Of a stretch of DNA of 64,000 bases, positions 10,976-22,000 are shown piece by piece. The translations under genes and the position numbers were made by a program. This DNA is from Bactericera cockerelli. Lineage: Eukaryota; Arthropoda; Insecta; Hemiptera; Triozidae. Position 1 is the first letter of the stretch. Each line of letters begins with the position of its first letter. The stretch is from positions 8,852,380-8,916,379 of the forward strand of contig CM044961.1 of NCBI GenBank assembly GCA_024516035.1, in the 5' to 3' direction. Under the pieces are notes generated by a model. The model was not told where the DNA came from. It worked only from the letters and a program-made list of their open reading frames with translations, and did no database searches.

Positions 10976-11850
10976 TATGGGAACCTCCGTGCAACCGGTG
11001 AAGAGTAAATATTTTACAATTCATAAAACCGTGTTCAAGTGGTCTATAAACTTGTATTATTGGGCTATGTTTTTTAACACCTTTCCCTTACGAATGTGCA
11101 CTAAAAACTCCCCAATAAATCTTCTCCTACAAGAATCGTACCAATTACTCCTGGCTTTACGGCTTTCTCTCCTCTATGCTTGTTTTTATTCATATTTTAT
11201 GTCTCATTAAACGGCCATTACGCCTGGTTTATGGACGAACAATAAAATTGACGAATACCCGGTGTGTTTTCGGTTATCCATTGGTTTTATGCACGCACCA
11301 CCGGTAAGCTTCATCACTGTCTGGCTATTTGTTGTTTTATGATTGAGGTTTGCTTTGGTTTTCTGTTCTATTGATTGATTCTGACTACTTTGAGTGGGGC
11401 AGATACTGTTCATTCATCGAGGATAGGTTTACGTATAACTATTTTACTACCTATCCTATGTGGTGCATTATTGTCCATATAGGTAACTTCATTTTTATAC
11501 ATACATACGTATATTATATGTATGTATGTACAATAAAATTGTACATTGTACCATGTACCTACTACACTATTATTGTACATGCTACAGGTTGGTAGGGATA
11601 TACAAATTACGTACTTTGGAGCGGTACGTATAACATTTTGTGGTTCTCAATACCCAGGTATGTCAAAATTAATTCAAATTATATTATGATGTATGACCGA
11701 GTCGAGATCTCATGATCTGTATTACAAGAATTTTCCAAATATCAAAGAGTTGTATGGCGACCATGACGTATTTAACACAGGGTTGGTGAAAATTACTTGT
11801 CTGATGCTTTTGAACAGGGGATCATCCACCGTGTCTCAACTTTTCTGGGC
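10976..11850. other. abd-A 5' flank without gene
   Basis: AT-rich flank. A GCCAT (Pho/YY1-type core) occurs at 11214-11218 and a tatgtatgta-like run at about 11512-11530. The open frame 10773-11210 has no domain and overlaps the promoter; not considered coding. Confidence 0.4.
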
Positions 11851-11853
11851 GTT

Positions 11854-12165
11854 GTTTTTTTAACGTCGCTTTCAACTGCATGGTCAATTGGTCATATCAT
11901 GACGTGGGTGTTACTCGCCATTCGTAGGAAACTCACAAATCTGGTAATTATGTACATTAACTTCACCCAGCCTGGGTTGGGCCGGAATGCCAGCATCAAA
12001 AAGTCTTCACCTCGCTGGACGTTGCTTCACTTCGGTGATCTTACGAGAACCGGTGCTTTCAACTCGCCATCGACGCTGGCGGGCGTTGTTTAACTTCAGT
12101 GGCCTAACAAGAACCGGTGTATTGAATGATCGTGCCATCAACGCTGGCCTGAGGAGAGTTATTAT
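11854..12165 (-). repeat. 5S-rRNA-derived SINE with doubled head
   Basis: Read on the minus strand, 12078 downward gives accggttctcgtaagatcac followed by cgaagtgaagcaacgtc, matching arthropod 5S rRNA around positions 30-65 (ATCGGTTCTCGTCCGATCACCGAAATTAAGCAGCGTC in parts). A second, more diverged 5S segment (ccggttcttgttaggcc, then ctgaagttaaacaacgccc) lies directly upstream at about 12155-12080. The body follows with the shared core attccggcccaacccaggct...gttaatg (about 11950-11988). The 3' end is gttgaaagcgacgttaaa plus an A tail (T run at 11855-11860). Confidence 0.85.
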
Positions 12166-12705
12166 TCCCCACACGATTCGCGCTTCTGCGTCTAGGGACC
12201 CAGAAACCTGGGAAACGCATTATACAAATGAAAACCCATAGAAAAATTTATCTGTGGCTTAGCTGCAAGGAGCAGACGCAGCCGCACGTAAGAATTACAA
12301 GAAGGGTAAGGCCATAGTTCAAAATTACAAACTCAAGAGAGTAAAAAACAACTCGAACTTCGACCTGTCGCCAAATTTTTAGAACAACACTTTACTATAT
12401 GACTTTTCTAGTGTACATTTAATGGACAACAGTATAGTACATTAAAAAAAAAAAAAATACTTGGACCTACAGACTCCATGTTTATTTATATCGAGTATAT
12501 ATAAAAAATATTCAATGCTATACCTAACTCACCTGTTTAAATTTTATAGTATGACTAATATACGGGTATGGGTATTTGGGCGACCCAGTTGATGGATGGG
12601 CATTTCACAGTACATAATTATTGATGTTTCTCTCAAGGAAATAAAGTTAGTAGGTATTACAGAGAAAAGAAAATGATCACTCAATGCAGAAAGCTCCCAA
12701 AGGCA

Positions 12706-12868
12706 CACTGAGAAAAAAAAAATTATCGAGGACATTCATCCTTAAGAATAACTTACTAGCTAACAAGGATGATTCATCCTCGTTTAAGGATAACTTACTA
12801 GCTAACATCCTTGTTGGGTAGTAAGTTATCCTTAAGGATGAATGTCCTCGATAATTTTTTTCTCAGTG
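12706..12868. mobile_element. Foldback MITE, 163 bp
   Basis: The ends cactgagaaaaaaaaaatta (12706) and ...ataatttttttctcagtg (12868) are inverted repeats that continue through cgaggacattcatccttaag into the centre. The phrase 'ataacttactagctaaca' is repeated inside. It could fold into one long hairpin. There is no coding capacity. The target duplication is unclear (possibly GGCA). Confidence 0.8.
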
Positions 12869-13204
12869 CAGGCACTTTGAGGTATAAACTTACTTAGAAT
12901 AATACTATCATGTTCTTCATTGATGTGAAGTCAGCAACATGACGGATGAAACCTTCACCAATGTTCTGGACCACCACCAAGTTAAAGCTCCCATTGATGC
13001 ACTTAATGGTATAGAATAGAGCTTTAAGATTCCCTACCTGCAACATAGAAAAAAAACTAAATTACAATATATCAGATTGTTGGCATACATTACATACGTA
13101 ATGACACTACCTGTCTTGCGCTGACAGTCTAAATTAAGCACTACTTATACTTGTAAGATATTTTATAACCCTAATAGTTAATCATTTTTAGAAGCAACCT
13201 AAGT

Positions 13205-13300
13205 AACTTAGTTAATCGATAAGGTGACGGACTTGTAACCAAGAGGTCGATGTTTCAAGTCCCAAGTTAAGAAAAATTCAGCAAAGCTAATTTAGTTCAA
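13205..13300 (+). repeat. T2 SINE head, diverged
   Basis: The text atcgataaggtgacggacttgtaacc, then gaggtcgatgtttcaagtccc, matches the T2 head with B box, followed by a short eroded body. Confidence 0.55.
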
Positions 13301-13439
13301 AACTACGTGGTGTAGAGCTATTCCAGGATGGCTTGCAAAATATTCCGAATATCTTCATGTTGCTTTTGGAGCTCAAATATTCCTTTACTTTGTTTTGTAT
13401 TTTTTATCTCTTTCTCCGAATTCTGCTCCAAGCGCATTT

Positions 13440-14045
13440 CCTCATTTTTTTTATCTCTTTTATTCGCCACATTTTTCCTATTCTATTTCTCTTTCTCTTA
13501 CTCTCCTCTCTATCTCCTCTTCCCCTCTTTTCTCTCTCTCTTCCTATCGCTCCGTCGCAATGTTCACAATGTACATAAACATTCCCTCACAGTAGATTGC
13601 TAACGCTGCAAGATTGTGTGCTTTCGAATTTATGTCCTTCCTCCCCTCCACCCCATCTTTCTTCCTCCCCCTCTCATTCTTCTCCTTTTCTTACCCCTCT
13701 CCCTTTCACCCTTCCTTCCCATCTCTTTTTTATCTCCTGTCCTCCCCCTCTCCCTTTGCTTCCCCGGTTCTTTATCTACCTTGCTTACTCCTCTCCTTCT
13801 CTTTCTTCCCCTCTCGCCCTCTCTCACCCTTCCCTTCTCTTTCTTCTCCTTTCCTCCAAATCTCTTTTTCTTAATTCCTTCCCTCCCTCTTTTGAATCTT
13901 CCTTTCTTACCTTCTCTTTTACTCCCTTTGTTCCCCCTCTTATTTCTCCCTTCCTTTCCCCTTTCCCTGTATCTTTCCTGTCCTCCTACCTTCTTTCACC
14001 TCTCACTCCCATCATGATAATAACTTCTCCTCCACCTCCAAGCCT
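13440..14045. repeat. CT-rich (GA on minus) tract, block 1
   Basis: About 600 bp of almost pure pyrimidine on the plus strand with irregular CCTTCC/CTCTTTC wording. Frames through it (for example 13597-14073) are Leu/Ser/Pro/Phe-only artefacts. On the strand of abd-A it is a dense series of GAGA/GGAA words. Confidence 0.85.
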
Positions 14046-14069
14046 TCCTATACTGATCGCAACATTTTT

Positions 14070-14378
14070 TTAAAAAAAGATTAGTGTTTCACAGCCTTTT
14101 TTATTTCGTAGCCATGAAACAGGAGCTACTGTAGACGCTAGTGGCCTGTTTTGTAGCCTGCTCATCCCGTAGTGTGCCTCACCTCTGATGGGCGAGAAGT
14201 GACACAATACTTCCCATTTAGGTGTTGGGTCAAAACGAGCGCACCCAAGGGTATCCCTTACAAACAACTGTAACCAAATTTTGAATACAAATTTTTGCGG
14301 CGCGGGGGTTCGAACCCGGGACCTTCCGCGTGGCAAGCGAGTGCTTAACCACTGAGCTATTTGTCTCGCAGCGTTTCA
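14070..14378 (-). repeat. tRNA-Gly(GCC)-derived SINE, family T6
   Basis: On the minus strand from 14375 the head reads gacaaatagctcagtggtta, then ctcgcttgccacgcggaagg, then cccgggttcgaaccc. This matches tRNA-Gly with anticodon GCC in a 7-base loop (TTGCCAC) closed by CTCGC/GCGGA. The body continues past ttggttacagttgtttgtaagg and ends in poly(A) (T/A runs at 14068-14075). It is not a functional tRNA: the acceptor stem does not close and there is a 200-bp body. A relative lies at 49215-49490. Confidence 0.8.
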
Positions 14379-14524
14379 CTCTCCGCTCTTCGTTTAGGAT
14401 ACAAATGAAATCGAAAGCCATCAGAAATCGAGAAATTGCGTCGCCGCAACGCTTTGCAACACATCGCATTCAAAATTCAATACGTGTTGAAACAAAATGT
14501 TGCACTCGGTGGGAAACGAGTTAA

Positions 14525-15116
14525 CTTCCCCTTTTCTCACTCCCTCCCTCTTGAGTCTCTCTGTCCCTTTTAATCCTTCTCCCTCTCAAGATATACCGCA
14601 CCATTTTCCTCTGCGTCCTCATTCTTCCCTCCCCTACCCTCTTTCCTTCTCTTGGGAATTCCCATTTCCAATATGCACCTCTGTCTGTTTCTCTCTCTCT
14701 CTTTCTCTCTCTCTCTCCCTCCTCCAAAATTATTCTATCACCCTTCATCACCCAGAAGATTTTCACGCCATCTTTTCTTCTCCCTCTCTCTCTTTATCTC
14801 TCCAATTCTCCACAGTTGCTATCAGCAATTTTCTATTATTCTTCCTCACTCTCATTCCTTTTCTCTTCTCTCTCTTCTCTCTCCCTCTCTCTCCTCTCTC
14901 TTTCTCTCCTCCCTCCTCCATACATTACTATCACCTTCATACCATCGACAATCACCCAGATAGATTTTCACGCCATCTTTTCTTCTCCCTCTCTCTCTCT
15001 CTTTATCTCTCCAATTCTCCACAGTTGCTATCAGCGATTTTCTATTATCCTTCTCACTCTCATCTCCTTTTCTCTCTTCTCTCTCTATCTCTTCCTCTCT
15101 TCTCTTCTCTCTCTCA

Positions 15117-15155
<39 letters not shown>

Positions 15156-15318
15156 ATTCTCTCTCTCTCTATCTCTCACTCTCTCTATCCACTCTCTCCT
15201 CTCTTCTCTTCTCTATCTGCATTTTCTTTCTCTCCTCTATCTCTTTGCTCTCTCCTCTCCCTCTCTCTCTCTCTCTCTTCAAAAATTCAATTCCTCTCTC
15301 CTCTCCTCTCTCTCCTCT

Positions 15319-15349
<31 letters not shown>

Positions 15350-15350
15350 G
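14525..15350. repeat. CT-rich (GA on minus) tract, block 2, with a 204-bp duplication
   Basis: Mostly (CT)n interspersed with unique words. The segment starting at 14749 (acccag, agattttcacgccatctttt ...) is repeated at 14953, an offset of about 204 bp, and includes cacagttgctatcagc in both copies. The 297- and 247-residue open frames here are low-complexity artefacts. Confidence 0.85.
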
Positions 15351-15550
15351 GTGTGCTATCGTTACTTCCAATACTCGGAAGAGTCGATAAATTTTTCCTT
15401 TATGAGCCCCGATGGCACTTTTCTTTATTTATACGATGTGTTCGCTATCTCTTTCTTCCTCCAATCTGCATCCCCTCTCTCTTTCTCTCTCCCTCTCTAT
15501 CTCTCTCTGTCTATCTCAATATTGCACTCACTCACACCCATAATAATAAT

Positions 15551-15750
15551 ACTCTTTAGTGAAGGTTACCACCAGGCGAGGTTAATGCTCAAAGCATTTT
15601 CTACCACCTAACCCTCAAAGTTTTATTATTATGTGGCCACTAACTCAAATTAATGAGGAAAAAATCGTTGCACTGGGTGCGATTCGAACCAACGGATCCT
15701 ACGCTACCTGGATTACCAGACTAGCGCCTAAACACTTGACTACCAGTGCA
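15551..15750 (-). repeat. tRNA-derived SINE, family T1
   Basis: On the minus strand the head is tgcactggtagtcaagtgtt, then ccagactagcg/ctggtaatccaggtagcg wording and a B box ggttcgaatcgc. The body is aatttgagttagtggccac, then ttgagggttaggtggtagaa...atgctttgagcattaacctc, ending cttcactaaagagtattatt. T1 is the most frequent SINE in this window. Confidence 0.8.
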
Positions 15751-15784
15751 CATCCTCATCCTCATTCCTGTTTTACCAATCGGG

Positions 15785-16046
15785 TCTACTCGTACCTTTC
15801 ATCCTCTCACTCTTTTTATCAAACTTTGTTTCCTCTTCTCACTGTCTTCGTCATCAAACTCTCTTTCTCTCTCTTTCTCTCTTTCTTTCTCTATTTTTCG
15901 CTCTCTCTCTTCTCTTTTTCTTTCTTTCCTCTCTCTCTCTCTGTTTCTTTCTCTATATTTCGCGCTCTCTCCTTTTTTTCTTTCTTTTCCTCTCTTTCTC
16001 TCTCTCTCTCTCTATATCTCTCTCTTTCTCTCTCACTCTCTCTCTT
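15785..16046. repeat. CT-rich (GA on minus) tract, block 3
   Basis: Continues block 2 on the far side of the T1 SINE; a short CT block also lies at 15455-15520. Contains (CT)n, TTTC and CTTT words. The SINE evidently landed inside an existing CT domain. Confidence 0.85.
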
Positions 16047-16680
16047 GACTTGACGGTGTTAAACTTCAACGTTTGATTTTTATATTTTTAAATTCTTTTG
16101 GTAAGCGTTCTTTTAATGCCCGACCTAACCTCACCCAGCTTTGAGCTGAGTCGTGAAGCAACCTCCTAATCACTAACCACAAAGGTTCGTATTCAAATGT
16201 CAAACCCAAAAAATAGGGCAGGTTAGGATACAATAAAAACCTAGATAAAAAGAAGTTTCATACAAAAAAAAAAAAAAACTCGCCCGATATTGAAATAAAA
16301 TATTGGGAGCAGTAAAAGCTATAAAATGGAACGATCAAAATGAAAACTTGGAAAGCTCAGAGCTGATGAAACTCTGCGCATAAACGAAATGATGTAAGCA
16401 AGATTCCCAGAGGCTATCCTCAAAATCCCGAGACTTGCAATAATGTTGGAGAAAAAAATCCCGAGCAAACCCAGAGCGACATCTAGCGGCAAAGGCGGAC
16501 ACTTCTTGTAGTTGTGTAAGAAAATCAATAGTACATGAGACCTTTCGTTTTTGGAAGCCTTTCATTCCCTTTGTCCCTTTTGTGTGGAAATGTATAAAAG
16601 TAGAAGGGTTTGAATATATTATTTCAACCATGCATGAGGTGCACCCATATCTTTCTGTACAGCATCATGCATATGGCCTA
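16047..16680. other. Intergenic, no gene supported
   Basis: The frame 16335-16631 on the minus strand (98 codons) has no motif I recognise and no neighbour. An A run occurs at 16265-16278. I would not call a gene here. Confidence 0.4.
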
Positions 16681-16832
16681 AGGGCGGAATTATGAAACAG
16701 GATTAGATTAATCTAAGTGGACACTATCCCTTAACACGCCCTCTAGCGGGAATTTAACCAATCACAGAGCAACATAGCCTGAGTGATAGTGTCAACTTAG
16801 ATTACTTCAAAAACGTCCATTAATTTCGCCCT
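16681..16832. mobile_element. MITE with AGGGCGGAATTA ends, 152 bp
   Basis: Left end agggcggaattatgaaacag, right end ...cattaatttcgccct. Inner inverted words continue as gattaatctaagtg and caacttagatta. It is flanked by TAA on the left and TTA on the right, consistent with a 3-bp TWA duplication (PIF/Harbinger-like) or TA. Non-coding. Confidence 0.75.
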
Positions 16833-16918
16833 TATGTTAAATTAGTACAAACATAAATTTTGGACATAAAAAAGAACCTACTAATTTAATCCACTTTCTC
16901 ACATCAGCAACTGCTCTC

Positions 16919-17556
16919 CTACTCTACCTCCGGTGTTCCAAAGGCCATGTATCTTTCAGGCACGTTCTCCACATTCCTAATAATAGACCCCTCGCCAGAG
17001 TCTGACTGATCGACCATCAATTCCGACGGTTGATGGATCCGATGAGAGGAGCAGCGCTTGCACACCGTCGCATCGTAGGGCTTCGGACGGAAGGAACGTT
17101 TGATGCAGCGCCTAATATGTTTGGTGTTGAGAGAATGAGCCAATGAAGTCCCTGAAGACTCGTAGCCTTCGACAAAAGAACTGAATCCTTGAGCGCTCTT
17201 GCTTGATTGGGATATGTCACCCTGTGAAGGTCTACTCTCGGTTTCTGCAGTGATGCACTTCCCACAATTACAGGTCCTTGGCCGGGGGGGTTCTTTGAGT
17301 TGGACGAAGCTGCCCTCGTCAGTAGATGCCCCTTTGGAGATTCTGTATCTCGAGTCCATTTTCGTCAGCATTAGCTCGAAGTTCTCCAAAGTGGGCAACT
17401 CTATGTTGCGACGTGCCGCGAGGGTTTTCAGCATGTTGTGCACATCTGCGATGGGAACCTTTGTTGAAGACCCCCAAAATATTCAATCACATAGTTGATG
17501 AGTCCGTTCAGACCTACTTGAGCATTGCTTCTCATTGGCATTTGGAAATAGTTCAT
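16919..17556 (-). pseudogene. Unrecognised protein-coding sequence with one frameshift
   Basis: From an ATG at 17556-17554 the minus strand reads MNYFQMPMRSNAQVGLNGLI and on to IEYFGG. At a run of five G (plus strand 17470-17474) the frame must shift by one base, then it continues as SSTKVPIADVHNMLKTLAAR and stays open to TAG at 16921-16919. Total about 212 codons. The second part contains CNCGKC and a VCKRCSSH segment (possible metal-binding Cys pairs) and is Ser-rich; it ends GTPEVE. Composition looks like real protein, unlike other frames here. I do not recognise the family. The break may be an assembly error in the G run, a decayed retrocopy, or the last exon of a spliced gene. Confidence 0.55.
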
Positions 17557-17756
17557 TTTGATCAAGGTTTCGTAGACGAAAGATGTAGATTAAAACAACA
17601 AAGCTATTTAAACTTGGTTAAAATTTGAGGGAGAGAATTTGAAATATTGGATCGAGATGGAAAGTTTTAGACTGACTGATTTCAAGTGGAATTAGTAGAT
17701 AATTTCTGGTAACTGGTTCTTTTAGGTCTCAATAAAACTGTCAATGGTAGTCATCG

Positions 17757-17950
17757 TGGCTGATCTAGTTGACTAGGCTTACACCCAAGGTGACCTGGGT
17801 TTGATCCCCAATAGAGTATAAAAGATTCTGCTCAATTCTTCGATGTGAGGGATTCACACATACTTTGTGTGAAAAATGATATTCGTAGAGATAGCGACTA
17901 GTGGCGGATTTACCAGAAAAAATATGATGTATCAGATGTATGGCCAAATG
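17757..17950 (+). repeat. tRNA-derived SINE, family T5, diverged
   Basis: The head wording is gttgactaggcttacaccca, then aggtgacctgggtttgatcccc (B box). The relative at 22505-22700 has aggtgacctgggttcgatt. The body is eroded. Confidence 0.5.
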
Positions 17951-20740
17951 ATTTATTCTTGGTAATATTGACAATAATATTACCAAGAATAAATCGAACA
18001 TATTTTAATAATCTTTGGGTACCTAATGTGCAATATTATTCTTGTCAATAATGTTAAATCAAGGCAACACAAGATACACAGATATATCAATGTCCTATTA
18101 AGCCTGCAGCAGTCAGCGTCAATGGCAGGTAAATACGTGCACAACTACAAGTCCTTTTATTAATGTTAAGCAACATTTAGCGAGGCGAGGGTGACCATTG
18201 AAATTTGAACCCTCCCGACTATTCCTACTGCGATTGAAAGTGTCGCTAAACCCAGTAAAAAAAAAAGAAAAAAACCAGCGGCATTAATTTTTTATAAAAA
18301 ATTGGAAACAGCAAGTTGTGTGATACAAGAATCATTACTGCAGAATGTTGGAAAATTTCTCAGCCATTATATTTTACCCTTGGCACTTCAGCCAGTAAAA
18401 AATTATCCAACTTAAATCTCCTTGGTCAATTCTTAAGAAATATTTTATTTGATCAACAAACTTACCAACTCATTTCTAAGAAGCGTATTAGACAGAACAC
18501 TAGAATCTGCTCGTATACTTTCCACATTATTTTTTTATATTTTTTTTCTCATTATTTTACTATAATGTCCATGGGAGATACTTAGTTCTACTAGCTCAGC
18601 TTTCAGACAATCACACTTTACTAATTTTAGCTGCTGTCAAAGGCATTGCTTTTGTAAAAAAAAAAAAAAAAAAACCTTTCATGGCTTAAAATAACTACCC
18701 ATCAACTAAGTTCTAACTGTCTTCCTTCACCGGTTAAGAAATACTTTCATTCAAAAAAAATAATATTCTTCAATATTCACAAAACATTCTCATAACATCC
18801 ATGCAAAGATTAAACATTGCTAATTCCAGTTCACGTCACAAGAAGACATAACATTTAGGATTTCTTATTTAAATTCAGTAAATCACAAAACCTTCGAATT
18901 TTGTAACGGATCAATATCGTTCATATATGATTATGTACAAGCATATTAACAGTTACTCTATCGTGTATATAATCTATATAATATTTATGTACAAAATCTG
19001 AATTTATATCGAGGCATCTCATTCTACACGCTCGTTTTCCATTTTTGTTCCAAACATCCACTTGAATACATCCACCATTCCATGAAAGGGGTTGGGAAAT
19101 AATATCTGAGCTCTTCCCTTTGGTAATATCCGTAATGACAACACTGAAGACATTGAAACTGTCATAGCCCCGCTGGAAATTGCTCTATTCAACGACAATG
19201 GGTTTGTTTATTTTTTCTTCCTTCAAATCTTTTTGCTTCTGTATTATTTATATGAAATACAATTGAGATTTCACAATGGAAAATGTCTGGGATCTGATTT
19301 CACACCTCGTTGTGTGAATATAAATGATCCCATTTTCACCTTGGCGATCAAACGAATGCCATTATTTAAGATAACTTCTCAGTTAGACTCGAATTCATCT
19401 GTTTGTTTTTCAACTTGGATGGCTTGTGATAAATTATGATTGCCAATACCAGTTTTCAACAGCCTTTGTGAGAAAGGCTTGTTGACAATGAACTTTTTCT
19501 CCAAGATGTAGATCTTGTCCCTTCTCTTCCGATGTTCTGTTTGATTTTAAGCTACGTACAATTGTTCATATTTAAATATAATCTTGTTTCTTTTTTTTTC
19601 AGGATCACCGCTGCAGGCTCCTTTGAAATTTTAAATAACGGTCAAAAAGGAACTCTCACTATGATCAGATCAGCACAGACTCTACAGTCTCTACACAGCC
19701 GTACTTCAGTGTACTTCAGAATATTGGTTCTCGAGAAATTATCAAGAATGATTTTCAATATTAACATAATTTGTATGCATAATGTTTTATTATTAAATCT
19801 AATTGAATTTAAGTACTGTATAGTGTGTATGTCTATGTACATAAGTTTACATAAATATATGGATTACATTGAACAAAATATGCGGTTATTTTCCATGTAT
19901 AATTGAGTATATTTAAAGGTGTGTTCTCTTTAAAGTATTGCTTGTTCCAGTCTGTATTATATTGGTTCGACTCCCACAGCTCACAGCTGAATATTTTAAT
20001 ATTTTATATTCTCATGAACATTTTACATGATCTTCCAATGCGATGGCGAATCAGGTAATCAAAGGAAGTGGGTACAACTACACGTTATGTATTTCTTTTA
20101 ATCAGAGGGGTTTATCATACATATCTCAAAGGCCCGTTGATTTTTTTGACCCAATTCCACCCTAATTTGTTCTCATTTGATTCAAAAGGGAAGAATTTTC
20201 ATACAGAAAAAATATATTTCTACGTAATTATAATTACCATTTTGCCTACCTCTTCAAATGTGAGAACCCTGCCACTTTAAAGAAAGCCCAAAAAAAAAAA
20301 AAAAAACAGAATAATACGGATACACACAGACACACATATTAGATAGATACAATACATAGGTATATGTATATGTCAACTGTCGATGTTGAAAAAAAATATT
20401 TAAAGAGCTTATATGTTAATGTTTGAAAGATCGATTCAAGATAATTTTAAGATTAGTATAAACATTCTAAATACCAATATGAAATGGTAATGGCGTCGTA
20501 GCATATTGCCTGGATGACTTCAGCCCACACTATAAGGGAGAGTGTCTTATCACGGGACCTACAATGTTTTCAGCCCACTCAGACAAATTGAGAACCAGGA
20601 ATTCTATAGGGGGAGAGTGTCATATGACGGGACCCACAGTATCTTTTGATGCTTACAACCCACTGGTGGTTCTTTCAAATTCCAAGCATTGCATCAAAAA
20701 TATCAATGTTCTAACAAAAAGATGATAATTTAAATATTTG
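17951..20740. other. AT-rich intergenic, no gene seen
   Basis: Contains an A run at 18657-18674 and another at 20289-20307. A short inverted repeat (ttattcttggtaatattg near 17952, caatattaccaagaataa near 17978) is present. A twice-occurring phrase gggagagtgtc...acgggacc lies at 20536 and 20612. Frames (for example 19532-19906) have no recognisable domains. Confidence 0.4.
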
Positions 20741-20747
20741 ATTTTTT

Positions 20748-20985
20748 GGCTTAACGTCATTTTAAATCTATTGTCATCCGAGACGGTGGTTTCACACTTT
20801 GACCCTCCATTCGCTATAACCATCTGCCTACATTTAACTCAACCAGCCTGGGTTGGGCCGTAAACAGCATCATGAGGGTTCGAATTTGAGAGGTGTACCA
20901 AGTCCTGACCGCGCAGGATGTTGTTTAACTACAGTGATCTTACGAGAACTTTCGTATTCAATGTATACTATCGACGCTCGCTCAA
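20748..20985 (-). repeat. 5S-derived SINE copy
   Basis: On the minus strand gttctcgtaagatcactg, then tagttaaacaacatcctg, corresponds to the 5S head. The core appears as gcccaacccaggctggttga. The 3' end is gacgttaagcc. Confidence 0.7.
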
Positions 20986-21414
20986 AATTATTAAATTTAC
21001 AATAATACACATTGATCGTGGTATAAAATAAATACCACTCAAGATTATGATTTCATGTGTAAACGCCAAAGAGAATCCCATATACGTACTACCTATGTGG
21101 CAGTATCACTTATTTTAATCATCTCATTTTCGAATGTTTTACGAGATGTTTTGAAGTGTTATTTTTAGATCGTGTCTTTTTATGAGCCACCCGAGCAAAC
21201 TGTGGTGTGCCAAAATCATGCCAAGGTTCATTTGAAAGCAATGTGTTCCCTTGGAGCCGGTTCTAGAGACCCAGCGTCATCGTGTCGTATATTTATTTAT
21301 TTTTTTACAAAACAACCATCAACAACAACAAAAAATATAACAATAAATTTAAAAAAAAAACTTAGAAATATGTACAAAAAGAAATATTATTAATTTTTAT
21401 TACAATTGTTTTGT

Positions 21415-21480
21415 AATCCGGGGCGAAGTTAATGCCTTAGGCATTCTCTGCCACTTAACCCCGGATTATGTATAAAATAC
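21415..21480 (-). repeat. LINE 3'-tail repeat (variant)
   Basis: Contains ggcagagaatgcctaaggca on the minus strand, then ttaacttcgccccgg. This is the same motif order as the tails at 36830 and 50905. Confidence 0.45.
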
Positions 21481-21567
21481 ATAATCAACCACTTATTTAT
21501 ACTGGCTATTAAGACTGAAGAAACTATTGTTCCAGCAGTTGCTTATTACTCTTATTACTATGTCGCG

Positions 21568-21675
21568 GTCGTCTCTCTCTCTTTCTCTCTCTCTCTCTCT
21601 TTCTCACTCTCTCTTTCTCTCTCTCACACACACTCTCTTTCACACTCACACTCTCTCTCCCTCTCTCTCTAACTA
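21568..21675. repeat. (CT)n/(CA)n microsatellite
   Basis: An interrupted ctctctttctctct run passes into cacacacactctctttcacactcac. Confidence 0.9.
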
Positions 21676-21676
21676 C

Positions 21677-21772
21677 TCAAACTCACACTGCTAATATTAC
21701 CAAACTTGGGACTCGAACCATCGACCTCCAAGAAACAAGTCTGCCGCTTTATCCATCAAGCTACTGAGAGTT
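21677..21772 (-). repeat. T2 SINE head and partial body
   Basis: On the minus strand cagtagcttgatggataaag, then a B-box region ggttcgagtcccaag, then a body ending at the microsatellite. Confidence 0.6.
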
Positions 21773-21794
21773 CTGAGGAAGAGAAATAAATAAT

Positions 21795-22000
21795 AATAAT
21801 ATCGCCTTATTTATACTGCCCGATTAGGACTATTAAAGTCCCATTATTCCAGCAGTAAGCCCAGCAAGACATATTATTATGTGGTAAAAATCCCAAATGG
21901 GAGGATAACTTGTCATGTCCCGGCTAGGTTTTGAACCCGCGACCTCTGGAATCTCTGGATTCACACAGTGCCGCCTTTACCACTGAGCTACCGGGACAGA
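21795..22000 (-). repeat. T3 SINE, near full length
   Basis: On the minus strand tgtcccggtagctcagtggt, then aaaggcggcactgtg, a B box ggttcaaaacctagccggga and catgacaagtt. The body includes cccatttgggatttttacca and ends agtataaataaggcgatatt attatta. Confidence 0.8.

Noticed and set aside
10773..11210. 145-codon plus-strand frame in the abd-A 5' flank
   Set aside because: Overlaps the probable promoter, starts in low-complexity Ser/Leu/Arg text from CT runs, and has no domain.
13597..15559. Long open frames (158, 297 and 247 codons) in the CT-rich domain
   Set aside because: Composition is only Leu, Ser, Pro, Phe and Ile from pyrimidine runs. Several frames are open at once, and no domain or start context supports any.
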